Of a DNA stretch of 64,000 nt, positions 44,707-55,923 are shown one piece after another. Below the pieces are notes generated by a model. It worked only from the letters and a program-made list of their open reading frames with translations. It was not told the origin of the DNA and did not search any database. This stretch comes from Marinobacter vulgaris (lineage in GTDB: Bacteria; Pseudomonadota; Gammaproteobacteria; Pseudomonadales; Oleiphilaceae). Every line of letters starts with the position of its first letter. Positions within the stretch are counted from its first letter, which is position 1. The stretch lies in NCBI RefSeq assembly GCF_003344045.1, contig NZ_QFWX01000005.1, positions 62,001-126,000 on the forward strand, in the 5' to 3' direction. Both the position numbers and the translations under genes were made by a program.

Positions 44707-45798
44707 TCAGACGTTGAAGCGGAAGTGAATGACGTCCCCATCCTGGACGATGTAGTCTTTGCCTTCGAGGCGCCACTTTCCGGCGTCCTTGGCACCGGCT
44801 TCGCCGTTGTATTTGACGAAGTCTTCGTAGCTCACCACTTCGGCACGGATAAAGCCGCGCTCGAAATCGGTGTGGATCACGCCTGCCGCCTGGGGCGCAG
44901 TGGCGCCGACACGGACGGTCCAGGCCCGGACTTCTTTCACGCCGGCGGTGAAGTAAGTTTGCAGGTCCAGCAGGCGGTATCCGCCACGGATGACGCGGTC
45001 AAGTCCCGGTTCGTCCATGCCCATCTCGTCGAGGAAGACGGCTTTTTCATCGTCCTCCAGTTCTGCGATTTCGGCTTCCATCTTGTTGCAGATGGGCACT
45101 ACAACCGCGTTCTCCGCCTCGGCAATCTCACGTACCTGATCCAGGTAAGGGTTGTTCTCGAAGCCGTCCTCGTCCACGTTGGCGATGTACATGGTCGGCT
45201 TGACGGTGAGCAGGCACAGTTCGCGGATCAGTGCCATCTCGTCCCTGTCGAGCCCCATGCTCCGCACGGGCTTGCCTTCGTTCAGTACCGGCAGCAGGCG
45301 TTCGAAGATTTCCAGCTGGGCCTTGGCGGTCTTGTCACCGCCCTTGGCAACGCGCTGGACGCGTTTGATGGCTTTTTCCACGGTGTCCATGTCCGCCAGG
45401 GCAAGCTCGGTGTTGATTACGTCAATGTCGGAGGCGGGGTCGATCTTGTTGGCCACGTGAATCACGTTGCTGTCGTCAAAACAGCGAACAACATGTGCGA
45501 TGGCATCGGTCTGGCGGATATTGGCCAGGAACTGGTTGCCCAGGCCTTCGCCTTTGGACGCGCCCGCCACTAGGCCGGCAATGTCCACAAATTCCATGGT
45601 GGTGGGCACCACGCGCTCGGGCTTTACCATCTCGGCCAGCTTGTTGAGGCGCGGGTCGGGCATGGCCACTACACCGGCATTGGGCTCGATGGTGCAGAAC
45701 GGAAAGTTTTCTGCGCCGATACCCGCTTTGGTCAGTGCGTTGAACAGGGTGGATTTGCCGACGTTGGGGAGGCCGACGATGCCGCAGTTAAATCCCAT
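44707..45798 (-). CDS. ychF: Redox-regulated ATPase/GTPase YchF
   Basis: This Obg-family P-loop protein (OLA1/YchF) prefers ATP over GTP and associates with ribosomes. The 363-residue product has G1 [10 protein letters not shown]3 region [19 protein letters not shown], and at the G4 site CNKMEAE where a GTPase would have NKxD. This agrees with altered base specificity. A TGS domain closes the protein ([17 protein letters not shown]). It follows pth on the same strand by 36 bases, the common order. Confidence 0.97.
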   Translation of the reverse strand: MGFNCGIVGLPNVGKSTLFNALTKAGIGAENFPFCTIEPNAGVVAMPDPRLNKLAEMVKPERVVPTTMEFVDIAGLVAGASKGEGLGNQFLANIRQTDAIAHVVRCFDDSNVIHVANKIDPASDIDVINTELALADMDTVEKAIKRVQRVAKGGDKTAKAQLEIFERLLPVLNEGKPVRSMGLDRDEMALIRELCLLTVKPTMYIANVDEDGFENNPYLDQVREIAEAENAVVVPICNKMEAEIAELEDDEKAVFLDEMGMDEPGLDRVIRGGYRLLDLQTYFTAGVKEVRAWTVRVGATAPQAAGVIHTDFERGFIRAEVVSYEDFVKYNGEAGAKDAGKWRLEGKDYIVQDGDVIHFRFNV

Positions 45799-45834
45799 GG
45801 AGTGCCTCTGCTGGTGCTGGAAAAATTTGCCGGA

Positions 45835-46422
45835 TTATACCGGTTTGAAGCTGTGCAAGCGATTCATCGCCGCCGGAAGTTTGCCACTGACGGCATCCGG
45901 CAACACCCGGATGATTTCGTCGATCACGGCATCGAGCTCTTCGGTTTCCCGCTTGCTCAGTCGCCCGAGTACGTAGCCGGTTACCTGGCGGCTGTCGCCG
46001 GGGTGGCCGATACCGATACGCAGTCGCTGGAAATCGTTGGTGCCCAGATGAGCGATGGTGTCCCGCAAGCCGTTGTGGCCGCCGTGGCCGCCGCCTTTCT
46101 TGAGCTTGGCAGTGCCGGGGGGCAGGTCGAGCTCGTCGTGGGCAACCAGAATCTGTTCGGGCTGAATCTTGAAAAAGTCCGCCAGGGCCTTGATGGAGAG
46201 GCCGCTGCGGTTCATGTAGGTGGAGGGATTCAGAAGGTGCAGGTCAAGGCCCTGCAGCTGAATGCGGGCGTAGAGCCCGTGGTATTTCTTTTCGGGGCGG
46301 AGCATCTGGCCCGCTTCGCGGGCCAGAGCTTCGACGAAAAGGGCGCCGGCGTTATGGCGGGTATTCGCATAGTCCGGGCCGGGATTACCCAGCCCCACCA
46401 CCATGACGATATCCTGTGCCAT
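45835..46422 (-). CDS. pth: Peptidyl-tRNA hydrolase (Pth)
   Basis: Pth releases peptides from prematurely dropped peptidyl-tRNA. The 195-residue protein has the family motifs [18 protein letters not shown] (catalytic histidine), the [11 protein letters not shown] block, [20 protein letters not shown] and GHNGLRDTI. It lies between rplY and ychF in the typical prs-rplY-pth-ychF order. Confidence 0.98.
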   Translation of the reverse strand: MAQDIVMVVGLGNPGPDYANTRHNAGALFVEALAREAGQMLRPEKKYHGLYARIQLQGLDLHLLNPSTYMNRSGLSIKALADFFKIQPEQILVAHDELDLPPGTAKLKKGGGHGGHNGLRDTIAHLGTNDFQRLRIGIGHPGDSRQVTGYVLGRLSKRETEELDAVIDEIIRVLPDAVSGKLPAAMNRLHSFKPV

Positions 46423-46452
46423 CTACCGTTGCCCTCGTCAGTGCAGGAGTGG

Positions 46453-47106
46453 TTACTCCTTGTCTTCGCCTTCTTCACCTGCTCCGCTGTCTTCGCCTTC
46501 TTCAGTGTCTTCGGTCTTGGCAGCGCGAGGCTTGTGGATTGCAACTACGGGCAGATCGTGGTCTTCGCCCTGCTGCAGTGCAGCGATACGAACGCCCTTG
46601 GTGAGTTTCAGGTCGCTCAGGTGAATGACCTGATCCATTTCCACTGAACTCATGTCAACTTCAATGAACTCTGGCAGATCCTGTGGCAGACAGATGACTT
46701 CCACTTCGTTGATCTGGTGGTGAGCAACGCCGCCCTGAAGCTTGATGGCCGGTGCGGAGTCTTCGTTCAGGAAGTGCAGTGGTACGTTAACGTGGATCTC
46801 GTGATCCTTGTCAACGCGCAGGAAGTCGGCGTGAGTCAGCAGCGGCTTGTAAGGATGACGCTGCAGATCCTTCAGGATCACGCTTTCTTTCTTGCCTTCC
46901 AGCTCAATGGTCAGAACGTGAGAGAAAAAGGCTTCGTTCTCCAGCGCTTTTTTCAGCTCGTTGTGCCAGATGGAAATGGAAACGGCTTCTTTATTACCGC
47001 CATAGACGATAGCCGGGATTTTCCGCTCCTCGCGACGCAGGCGGCGGCTCGCACCTCTCCCCTGATCGCCACGAGGAAATGCTTCAATAAGAAATTCCTG
47101 AGACAT
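46453..47106 (-). CDS. rplY: 50S ribosomal protein L25/Ctc-type
   Basis: This 5S-rRNA-binding protein is of the long Ctc form (217 residues), with an N-terminal L25 domain (ASRRLRREERKIPAIVYGG) and a C-terminal TL5-like beta domain. The very acidic tail (from about residue 193, rich in Glu, Asp and Gly) is typical of marine relatives. ATG 47106 (MSQEFLIEAF) is preferred over an upstream start at 47127; GAGG lies 8 bases before it. It follows prs on the same strand. Confidence 0.96.
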   Translation of the reverse strand: MSQEFLIEAFPRGDQGRGASRRLRREERKIPAIVYGGNKEAVSISIWHNELKKALENEAFFSHVLTIELEGKKESVILKDLQRHPYKPLLTHADFLRVDKDHEIHVNVPLHFLNEDSAPAIKLQGGVAHHQINEVEVICLPQDLPEFIEVDMSSVEMDQVIHLSDLKLTKGVRIAALQQGEDHDLPVVAIHKPRAAKTEDTEEGEDSGAGEEGEDKE

Positions 47107-47262
47107 GATTATAACCTCAATTTTCACCCGAACGGCCCGCGACCAGGTCCTGAGCAGGTGATATTTTCGAAATGCCGGAAGCTTTTCCGGCGGACTAAAC
47201 AGACCGGGAGCCCTGAGGGCCCCCGGTCCGGATTCTTGTCAGTAAATCAGGCAATTAGCTGA

Positions 47263-48213
47263 TCAGGCGTTCTCGAACATCGCGCTGATGGACTCTTCGT
47301 TGCTGACGCGACGAATGGATTCCGCGAGCAGCCCAGCCATACTGAGGATGCGGATCTTATCACAATTGTGTGCTTTGTCACCCAGCGGGATGGTGTCACA
47401 GACGACCAGCTCGTCGAGTTCGGAGGCGTTGAGATTGTCGACAGCCGGCCCTGACAGAACAGGATGGGTGATATAGGCAACCACTTTCGAGGCGCCGTGT
47501 TCTTTCAGGGCATTGGCGGCTTTGCAGAGAGTGCCGGCGGTATCGATGATGTCGTCCACCAGAATGCAGGTCTTGTCTTTCACATCACCAATAATGTGCA
47601 TGACCTGTGACACATTGGCCTTCGGCCGACGCTTGTCGATGATCGCAAGATCGGCGTCATCCAGGCGCTTGGCCACGGCGCGGGCCCGAACAACACCGCC
47701 CACGTCAGGAGATACCACGACAAAGTTTTCAAAACGCTGCTTCTCGATATCTTCGAGCATGACCGGGGTGGCGTAGATGTTGTCCACCGGGATATCGAAG
47801 AACCCCTGGATCTGGTCGGCATGCAGGTCCAGTGTCAGAACCCTGTCGACGCCGATGCTGGAAATCATGTCTGCAACCACTTTTGCACTGATGGCAACGC
47901 GGGTGGAGCGGACACGGCGATCCTGGCGAGCATAGCCATAATAGGGAATAACCGCAGTAACCCGGGTAGCGGAGGCTCGACGAAGGGCATCGGCCATCAC
48001 AATAAGTTCCATCAGGTTATCGTTGGTCGGGTTGCAGGTGGGCTGGATGATAAAGACATCATGCCCGCGCACGTTCTCATTGATTTCAACAGTGGTTTCA
48101 CCGTCGCTGAAGGTTCCAACGGTGGCCTGGCCCATGGGGATGTGGAGTTTCTGGGCGATGGCTTTGGCAAGCTCAGGGTTGGCGTTGCCAGTGAAAATCA
48201 TCAGTTTGGACAC
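47263..48213 (-). CDS. prs: Ribose-phosphate pyrophosphokinase (Prs)
   Basis: Prs makes PRPP from ribose-5-phosphate and ATP for nucleotide, histidine, tryptophan and NAD synthesis. The 316-residue product starts at GTG 48213 ([16 protein letters not shown]). GAAGGA lies 7-8 bases upstream. A longer frame to 48363 runs through tRNA-Gln and must be rejected. Motifs: the flexible-loop [10 protein letters not shown], the [11 protein letters not shown] block and the PRPP loop [12 protein letters not shown]. Confidence 0.98.
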   Translation of the reverse strand: MSKLMIFTGNANPELAKAIAQKLHIPMGQATVGTFSDGETTVEINENVRGHDVFIIQPTCNPTNDNLMELIVMADALRRASATRVTAVIPYYGYARQDRRVRSTRVAISAKVVADMISSIGVDRVLTLDLHADQIQGFFDIPVDNIYATPVMLEDIEKQRFENFVVVSPDVGGVVRARAVAKRLDDADLAIIDKRRPKANVSQVMHIIGDVKDKTCILVDDIIDTAGTLCKAANALKEHGASKVVAYITHPVLSGPAVDNLNASELDELVVCDTIPLGDKAHNCDKIRILSMAGLLAESIRRVSNEESISAMFENA

Positions 48214-48265
48214 GACGGCATCCTTCTCGGTAACGGCGGTTGATTCAGAAGAAGCGGGAGAAAGG

Positions 48266-48340
48266 TGGCTGGGGTGGCAGGATTCGAACCTGCGCATGAC
48301 GGGATCAAAACCCGTTGCCTTACCACTTGGCGACACCCCA
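48266..48340 (-). tRNA. tRNA-Gln (anticodon TTG)
   Basis: The 75-base cloverleaf on the minus strand begins TGGGGTG, the unusual U1-A72 acceptor of bacterial tRNA-Gln. The anticodon stem is CGGGT with loop TTTGATC (anticodon TTG), and the T-loop is TTCGAAT. CCA is encoded. It sits between ispE and prs and is probably processed from their shared transcript. Confidence 0.96.
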
Positions 48341-48359
48341 GTATCGTGCTTTTTTGGCA

Positions 48360-49217
48360 TCATTTTAGCTCTGTCAGCTTTTCGTGAAGTGGTGAAATGT
48401 TCACCCCTTTAGCTACGAACCCCGTGATGCCGGAGGGTTTGCTTTCCCAGATAATCCGGGCTGCGGATTCTGTAGGGAAACGTCCAAATATGCAAGCCCC
48501 GGTTCCGGTTAATCTTGCAGGTCCGAATTGTGCAAGCCATTCCAGGCTTTGATGAACCTCAGGATACAGTCTTCGAACTACATCCTCACAGTCGTTTCGG
48601 TACCTCGAGGCGTCTCCCTCAAAAGCGGGCGCTATTTTGATTCCGGGGGTATCCCTTGTCAACCCTTGGTGGGAAAAAATCTCCTTGGTACTTATATCGC
48701 ACGGTGGTTTTATAACCACAAACCAGTCTTCCGGGGGGTTGGCGCTGGTCAGTCGTTCACCAACGCCTTCACCCCATGCCGAGTGGCCGCGAACGAACAC
48801 CGGCACATCGGCACCCAGCGCCAAACCAAGTTCCGCCAGTTCGTCGAGAGACCGGTCGAGTCCCCACAGCCGGTTCAGCCCGAGCAGGGTGGTGGCGGCA
48901 TTGGAGCTACCGCCGCCCAACCCGCCTCCCATAGGCAGTTTTTTGTCGATGGCGATGCTCATACCGGCAACTGCGGTGCTGGCCGTGCCAGCCAGTTGTC
49001 GCGCTGCGCGGATGACGAGATTTTCGTCGTCGGGCACCCCGGGCACGGATTGCTCAAGCACAATGCGGTTGTCGGTGCGGGGGGTGAGGGTGATTGTGTC
49101 GCCATAATCCAGGAACTGAAACAGGGTTTGCAGTTCATGGTAGCCATCAGGCCGGCGACCAAGGATATGCAGGAACAGATTCAGCTTTGCCGGGGAGGGC
49201 AGTGCAAGACTGGTCAC
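48360..49217 (-). CDS. ispE: 4-diphosphocytidyl-2-C-methyl-D-erythritol kinase (IspE)
   Basis: This GHMP kinase of the MEP isoprenoid pathway phosphorylates CDP-ME at the 2-hydroxyl. The 285-residue product has the substrate motif [20 protein letters not shown]. The ATP loop is [17 protein letters not shown] and the third motif is [12 protein letters not shown]. Its ATG overlaps the lolB stop by 4 bases. The order lolB-ispE-tRNA-Gln-prs is the classic gammaproteobacterial one. Confidence 0.97.
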   Translation of the reverse strand: MTSLALPSPAKLNLFLHILGRRPDGYHELQTLFQFLDYGDTITLTPRTDNRIVLEQSVPGVPDDENLVIRAARQLAGTASTAVAGMSIAIDKKLPMGGGLGGGSSNAATTLLGLNRLWGLDRSLDELAELGLALGADVPVFVRGHSAWGEGVGERLTSANPPEDWFVVIKPPCDISTKEIFSHQGLTRDTPGIKIAPAFEGDASRYRNDCEDVVRRLYPEVHQSLEWLAQFGPARLTGTGACIFGRFPTESAARIIWESKPSGITGFVAKGVNISPLHEKLTELK

Positions 49218-49852
49218 TGGCTGTCTCCGTCAGTCTTACGCCAGCTGGTAACCACCACTCTCACCCGTTTTTCACCCTTGACAGCAGTGATTCTGGCAGG
49301 CAAGGGTGGGTAAGCGTCGATAAATTCTTCCCAGCGGTCGTAGCGGATTTCCCATCCCAGCTGGCGGATAACGGCCAGCCGCTCCTGATCATCAAAGAAT
49401 AACCGGAAATCACCTTCAGGGCCGGGCAGGCCGCGAATCCACCAGGCCAGGCTGTCGATCGGCAGCTGCCAGCCGGTGGCGGCGCTGACCAGTGCTTCCG
49501 GGTCGCCGGACTGATATCGCTCGCCGTCAGGTAGTGTAAGTTCGATAAAGCCGGGAACACCCTCAAGGGTGGTGCGGCCCATGCCCAGAAACGACGAGGA
49601 CAGGGCGAGTTTGTAGATTTGCCGGTCCTGTTTCCAGTAGTTGATCACGGCAGTGCCGCTGTCCGAGGGTTGGCGGACAGCGAGTTTGCCCGTCAGCTCC
49701 CAGTGCCGGAACTGGTCCCGTCGAGCGCTGGTTGCGCTCCAGTCCGCTGGCGGCTGTTCCGTCAGGCCCTCAGGCAGCGGATCAATCTGCAGTGAGGTGC
49801 AGCCGCCGAGAAGCAGGGCGACGAGAGTCAGGGCGACAGCGGTAAATCTCAC
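49214..49852 (-). CDS. lolB: Outer-membrane lipoprotein insertion protein LolB
   Basis: LolB receives lipoproteins from the periplasmic carrier LolA and inserts them into the outer membrane. The 212-residue precursor has a signal with lipobox LGGC at about 15-18. The mature protein shows HWELTGKLAVRQP, the loop LSSSFLGMGRTTLEG (protruding hydrophobic segment) and LAWWIRGLPGP. It overlaps the TPR lipoprotein gene upstream and ispE downstream by 4 bases each, so all three are translationally coupled. Confidence 0.95.
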   Translation of the reverse strand: MRFTAVALTLVALLLGGCTSLQIDPLPEGLTEQPPADWSATSARRDQFRHWELTGKLAVRQPSDSGTAVINYWKQDRQIYKLALSSSFLGMGRTTLEGVPGFIELTLPDGERYQSGDPEALVSAATGWQLPIDSLAWWIRGLPGPEGDFRLFFDDQERLAVIRQLGWEIRYDRWEEFIDAYPPLPARITAVKGEKRVRVVVTSWRKTDGDSQ

Positions 49853-51609
49853 AGGGGCTGCTCCCCGGAGAGCCTCTCGACAGTTTCTATCAGTATCGGA
49901 TGGTCCGGGTCCTGCTCGAAGCCTTCTTCCCAGATGATGCGGGCCTGCTCCTGTTCACCGGTTTTCCAGAGCACTTCGCCCAAATGGGCGGCGACCTCGG
50001 GGTCGGCATAGGCTTCCCAGGCCCGGGAGAGGTAGTCAAGGGCCTCTTCGTTTTGACCCTGCTTGTAGAGTACCCAGCCCATACTGTCGAGGATGGCGGG
50101 ATTTTCGGGGTCGATTGCCAGTGCCCGTTCAATGTAGTCCCTGGCTTCCGCATAGCGATCCGAGCGGGTAGTGATGATGTAGCCCAGGGCGTTCAGCGCA
50201 ACTGCGTTCTGAGGCTGCTGGTCAATGATCCGTCTCAGGTCATCCTCCGCCTGCTCCGGCTCGCCCTGGGAGTCGAGCAGCATGGCGCGAGCGTAGCGGA
50301 TTCGGATATTGTCCGGGTAGTCCGCCAGGGCTTCGTTGGCGGCCGTAAGTGCCCGCTCGTTCTCCTCACGGTCCAGTAGCAAATTGATTTCCAGCAGGTG
50401 GAAGTTCTCCTCCTGCTCCGGATTGTTGTCTCTCAGTTCCCGTATCGCAGCCAGCGCCTCGTCAAGATCACCCTGTTCCGCCATCAGTTCGCTGGCCCGT
50501 GCCAGGGCGGGGAAGTAGTAATTACCCTTTTCCACGTTGTTGTAGAAGCCGATGGCCCGCTCGGTGTTGTCCCTTTCGTCAGCGATTCTGCCCAGATAAT
50601 AGTGGGCTTCATCGGCATGGTGGCCCTGTTCGGTCAGTCGCGTCAGCTCTTCTTCCGCCAGCGCTGTCTGGTCGTTTTCAAGTGCTACCAGTGCGTGGGA
50701 AAGGCGCAGGCCGGGCACGTCGGGAAAACGCCTGACCAGCCTGCTGAATTCGTCCTGGGCGGCCTGGAGTTCGCCTTCGCCGATCAGCATGCGGCCGTAG
50801 AGCGTGCCCATCTGGCGGTTGTCGGGGAAGCGCCGGGTGTGGCGCAGGAGGTGGTCCAGTGCCTGGCGTTTCTCGCCCACCTCATAGAGAAGGTCGCCCT
50901 TGAGCACCAGGGCGGGCTGGAAGTCAGGTTCGTCGTCCAGCAGGGGTGCCAGCTTGTCCAGAGCCTGCTGGGGTTCGCCACTAACTTTCAGGAGCAGGGC
51001 GATACTGTACTGGAGTTCAGGATTACCGGGGTGCCGCTCCTCCATCTGCCGGTAGAGCTGCAGCAGCTCCTGCTGCTGTCCGGGCGGCAGGCTTCCCGCC
51101 ATGGCCGCCAGGCTGTCAAAGTCTGCATCGCCACCCAGGTCCATAATGCGTTCCATGTGGCCGAGGGCGGTTTCAAGATGGTTGTTCTTCACCGCCTGGA
51201 TAGCCGCAATGCGGTGCGCCTGCATATTGTCCGGGTCCACATCCAGCCATAACTCGGCCAGTTTGCGCTGGGCATTGTCGGCATTGAGGGACTGGGCGAT
51301 GCGCATGGTTCTCTCGATCACGGCCTTGTCCCGGGACTGCTGGGCCGCTTTCATGTAATTAACAAGCGTGACGTCAAAACGTCCCCTCTGGGCAGCTATC
51401 TCGCCGGAGAGGAGCAGGTAGAGTTCTTCGGGTTCAAAATCGGCGTAGCGAATTTCCTGTTCCTGGTCCTTTTTCGCCGATGGGTTGGAGTTGTCCGTAC
51501 GTTCCGGGGAGGTATCGGGCTGCTGTTCCTGATCACCCTGGAGAGAAGCGCAGCCGGACAGGGAAAGCCCAAACAGGCAGGTAACAAGCAGTAATGCGGA
51601 CTTTTGCAT
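49849..51609 (-). CDS. TPR-repeat outer-membrane lipoprotein
   Basis: This 586-residue lipoprotein has a signal and lipobox LSGC at about residues 17-20, then an acidic Gln-rich linker. Around a dozen tetratricopeptide repeats follow; clear units contain NAVALNALGYIITTRSDRYA and AILDSMGWVLYKQGQNEEAL. Such proteins scaffold envelope complexes; the counterpart in Pseudomonas sits beside lolB and hemA. ATG 51609 (MQKSALLLV) is chosen because the signal peptide begins there, although the frame is open for 132 codons further. It is divergent from hemA. Confidence 0.9.
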   Translation of the reverse strand: MQKSALLLVTCLFGLSLSGCASLQGDQEQQPDTSPERTDNSNPSAKKDQEQEIRYADFEPEELYLLLSGEIAAQRGRFDVTLVNYMKAAQQSRDKAVIERTMRIAQSLNADNAQRKLAELWLDVDPDNMQAHRIAAIQAVKNNHLETALGHMERIMDLGGDADFDSLAAMAGSLPPGQQQELLQLYRQMEERHPGNPELQYSIALLLKVSGEPQQALDKLAPLLDDEPDFQPALVLKGDLLYEVGEKRQALDHLLRHTRRFPDNRQMGTLYGRMLIGEGELQAAQDEFSRLVRRFPDVPGLRLSHALVALENDQTALAEEELTRLTEQGHHADEAHYYLGRIADERDNTERAIGFYNNVEKGNYYFPALARASELMAEQGDLDEALAAIRELRDNNPEQEENFHLLEINLLLDREENERALTAANEALADYPDNIRIRYARAMLLDSQGEPEQAEDDLRRIIDQQPQNAVALNALGYIITTRSDRYAEARDYIERALAIDPENPAILDSMGWVLYKQGQNEEALDYLSRAWEAYADPEVAAHLGEVLWKTGEQEQARIIWEEGFEQDPDHPILIETVERLSGEQPL

Positions 51610-51847
51610 GCAACATCCCATGATCTGTGTACAGTGCACCTGATCGGCCGCAAGCGACTCTGGCGGCAATCTCAGGTGTGGCGTGATAGACGAGGTTCTA
51701 TGATGGCACAAGCGCCTGATATTGCCCAACCTGTCAGCAGTTCCCGATATCACGGTGGTTTTGGGTGGCGACAGAAGCCCCTGACCGTTAAAATACCGGT
51801 GATACTCCGTGTTCACGTCTTCAGGCATAAGGCAGTCTAACTCCGAT

Positions 51848-53133
51848 ATGGCACTGGTCACCCTCGGCATTAACCACCGTACCGCTCCGGTCGAGTTGCG
51901 TGAGCGCGTTGCGTTCACTCCCGAGCGTATGGCCGAGGCCTTCGCCGAACTGCGCGCCACCTCCGGGGCCAGCGAGGCTGCCATACTGTCGACCTGCAAC
52001 CGCACCGAGCTTTACCTTGCCGGAGACGACGATTGTGCGCCGGCGGTGTTGCGCTGGCTGGCTGGGTTTCATGACATGGAGGCCGCTGACCTGGAAGAAG
52101 TGCTCTATATTCATCGGGATTCGGACGCGGTGCGCCATATCATGCGGGTAGCCGCCGGCCTTGATTCCATGGTTCTTGGCGAGCCACAGATCCTGGGGCA
52201 GCTCAAGGACGCCTATGCTCTGGCACGCGAGAATAACGCCAGCGGAGCTTTCCTTTCGCGCCTGTTCGAGCAGACATTCTCCGTAGCCAAACGGGTGCGC
52301 ACCCAGACAGCCATTGGTGAGAATCCGGTGTCGGTGGCTTACGCCGCTGTCAGCATGGCCCATCATATTTTTGCCGATATGTCTCACAACAAGGCTCTGC
52401 TGATTGGAGCCGGCAAGACCATTGAACTGGTCTCGCGTCACCTGGCCGATGCCGGTGTAAAGGATTTTCTGGTGGCGAATCGTACCCTTGAGCGTGCCCA
52501 GGCACTGGCAGAGTCCCGGGGCGGGAAAGGTATTCTGCTTTCGGAGATTCCCGAGTACCTGGCGGATGTGGATATCATCATTTCCTCCACGGCCAGCCCC
52601 CTGCCGATTCTGGGTAAGGGCGCTGTTGAGCGGGCACTGAAAAAGCGCAAGCATCGCCCCTATTTCATGGTGGATATCGCTGTTCCCAGGGATATTGAGC
52701 CGGAAGTAAGCTCCCTTGCCGATGTCTACCTCTACACCGTCGATGATTTGCGACAGGTCATCGAGGAGAACGTGCGTTCCCGTGAAGGGGCGGCCCGGGA
52801 GGCGGAAAATCTGGTAACTGACGGGGTGCAGCAGTTCCTCAGCCAGCTGCGGGCACTGGATGCGGTGTCTACCCTCAAGCAGTTCCGTCAGCGGGCAGAG
52901 ACGCTGCGGGACGCGGAAACCGAAAAAGCGATCCGCGCGCTGCGCAACGGTGCCGACCCGGAGACCGTTCTGCGGGGCATGGCACGGGGGCTGACCAACA
53001 AACTGCTCCACGAACCCTCCATTCAGGTTCGCAAGGCGACCACCGAAGGCAGAACGGAGGTCACCCAATGGCTCAGGGAGCTGCATCAGCTTGATGCGCT
53101 GGATGCCGACGCGCCTATCATTCCGGAAAAACT

Positions 53134-53137
<4 letters not shown>
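51848..53137 (+). CDS. hemA: Glutamyl-tRNA reductase (HemA)
   Basis: HemA is the first committed enzyme of the C5 tetrapyrrole pathway; it reduces glutamyl-tRNA to glutamate-1-semialdehyde with NADPH. At 429 residues it carries the catalytic Cys50 in [10 protein letters not shown]. The conserved [13 protein letters not shown], the nucleotide loop [15 protein letters not shown] and the C-terminal dimerisation domain are present. ATG 51848 matches the family start ([16 protein letters not shown]). The stop overlaps prfA by 4 bases. Confidence 0.98.
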
Positions 53138-54211
<1,074 letters not shown>

Positions 54212-54219
<8 letters not shown>

Positions 54220-55063
54220 TGGGTTTCTGACCTGCGAGGCGCTGCTGAAAGAAGCCGTTGAGACCATCGGCGGTGACTCTCCGCGCCTGGACGCCGAACT
54301 GTTGCTGGCCCGGGTTACCCGCTGGTCGCGAACGGTGTTCCGGGCCTGGCCCGAGCGGGAAGTGGATATTGAGGCGGCAGCCCGCTTTCGTGTCCTGGTT
54401 GAGCAGCGCAGCGCCGGGCAGCCGATAGCGTATCTGCTGGGCGAACAGGAGTTCTGGTCGCTGCCGCTGCTGGTAAACCCGTCCACGCTCATTCCCCGGC
54501 CCGATACCGAATGCCTGGTAGAGGCCGTCCTGATGCTGGAGTTGCCGCAAAATGCCAGCGTGCTTGACCTGGGTACGGGCACTGGCGCCATTGCCCTGGC
54601 CCTGGCCAGTGAACGGCCCGGTTGGAGGGTTTCTGCCTGTGATGCCGTTCCTGAAGCCGTAGCGCTGGCAACCGAAAATGCCGCGCGTCTTGGCTTGCCG
54701 GTGACGGTGCGGCAAAGCGACTGGTTTGCCGACTTGCCGGTCGCTTTTTTTGATCTGATTATTTCCAACCCCCCGTACATTGCAGGCAATGACGTCCATC
54801 TGGGCCAGGGCGATGTGCGGTTTGAACCGGAATCTGCACTGGTGGCAGGTGACGATGGCCTGGATGACATCCGGCGGATCACGGCCGAAGCCCAACGCTG
54901 GCTCACTGCGGGTGGCTGGCTGATACTGGAGCATGGCTACGGGCAGGGCGAGGCAGTGCGGCAGCTTTTCATCGGTGCCGGATTCACGGGCGTTGAAACC
55001 GGTCAGGATTACGGCCGCCGCGATCGCTTTACCCTTGGGAGAAAACATCATGCTGAACGATGA
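54212..55063 (+). CDS. prmC: Release-factor glutamine N5-methyltransferase (PrmC)
   Basis: PrmC uses S-adenosylmethionine to methylate the GGQ glutamine of RF1 and RF2. The 283-residue product has an N-terminal helical domain ([14 protein letters not shown]). The SAM loop is [16 protein letters not shown] and the catalytic motif is [14 protein letters not shown] 54212 ([12 protein letters not shown]) is preferred to the longer frame from 54152, which lies inside prfA. Confidence 0.97.
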
Positions 55064-55808
55064 AGAGCTGCTGCGCTACAGCCGCCAGATACTGATGCCC
55101 CGGTTCGACATTGCCGGACAGACCAAACTCAAATCCGCGAGGGTCCTGGTGGTGGGTGCGGGCGGCCTGGGTTGCCCGGTAGCTCTCTATCTTGGCGCCG
55201 CCGGTGTTGGTCATCTTACTCTGGCTGATGACGACACTGTGGAAGTGGCCAACCTGCAGCGCCAGATCGCGTTCGAACAGTTTGACCTCGGCGAATCCAA
55301 GGCCGAGCGTCTGGCAGATCGTGTGCGGCGGATTAACCCGGAAGTCTCCGTAACCGCATTGACGGAGCGGCTTGAGGGAGACGAACTGCAGCGCGAGGTG
55401 AAGTCGGCCAGCCTGGTGGTGGATTGCACTGACAACTTCAACACCCGCTTTGCCCTCAATCGAGCCTGTGTTGCCGCGCGCTTGCCCCTGGTGTCGGGTG
55501 CCGCCATTCGCGGCGAGGGGCAGCTGGCGGTTTATGACGTTCGGGATGCGGCAAGCCCCTGCTATCACTGTCTTTATTCCGAGCAGGGAAACGAAGACCT
55601 CAGCTGTTCCGAAGCCGGCGTGATTGGACCTCTGGTGGGCATGATCGGAGCCTCCCAGGCGATGGAAGCCATCAAGGTAATTACCGGTATTGGCAAGTCA
55701 CTGACCGGCCGATTACTGATCCTTGATGCCTGGGAAATGGAATGGCGGGAAATGAAACTGGCAAGAGACCCAGGTTGTCCTGTCTGTAGCAGTAGAGAGT
55801 CAGCATAA
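55050..55808 (+). CDS. moeB: Molybdopterin-synthase adenylyltransferase (MoeB/ThiF family)
   Basis: This E1-like enzyme adenylates the C-terminus of a ubiquitin-like sulfur carrier (MoaD or ThiS). The 252-residue protein has RYSRQILMPRFDIAGQ and the ATP loop VVGAGGLGCPVALYL. Zinc cysteine pairs are CYHC and CPVC, with D-x-T-D-N-F (VDCTDNFNTR). It overlaps prmC by 14 bases. In this hemA-prfA-prmC-moeB arrangement it is often followed by murI, which is absent here. Confidence 0.94.
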   Translation: MLNDEELLRYSRQILMPRFDIAGQTKLKSARVLVVGAGGLGCPVALYLGAAGVGHLTLADDDTVEVANLQRQIAFEQFDLGESKAERLADRVRRINPEVSVTALTERLEGDELQREVKSASLVVDCTDNFNTRFALNRACVAARLPLVSGAAIRGEGQLAVYDVRDAASPCYHCLYSEQGNEDLSCSEAGVIGPLVGMIGASQAMEAIKVITGIGKSLTGRLLILDAWEMEWREMKLARDPGCPVCSSRESA

Positions 55809-55915
55809 GGCAGGGCGGGCAGGCCCTTCCAAAACCGTGCGGAGCCAAGGATGGCGGAGCCGAGCGTACAGGGATGTATTCACAGCGTGTTTTGGAAGGG
55901 CCTGCCCGCCCTGCC
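55809..55915. repeat. 107-bp palindromic element with perfect 27-bp arms
   Basis: The arms 55809-55835 and 55889-55915 are exact reverse complements. They enclose 53 bases that include GGATGGCGGAGC. The element starts right after the moeB stop codon and ends 8 bases before the end of the convergent photolyase gene. Its placement and size fit a REP-like or MITE-like mobile palindrome, or a strong bidirectional transcription stop. No coding frame is seen inside. Confidence 0.85.
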
Positions 55916-55923
55916 GTTACCGC

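Noticed and set aside
44687..44776. Longer N-terminus for the phosphopantetheinyl transferase
   Set aside because: It would lie inside the 3' end of ychF and read as arginine-rich out-of-frame sequence; the GTG at 44686 has a suitable ribosome site.
51821..53086. 421-codon antisense frame across hemA
   Set aside because: Shadow of hemA with no domain pattern.
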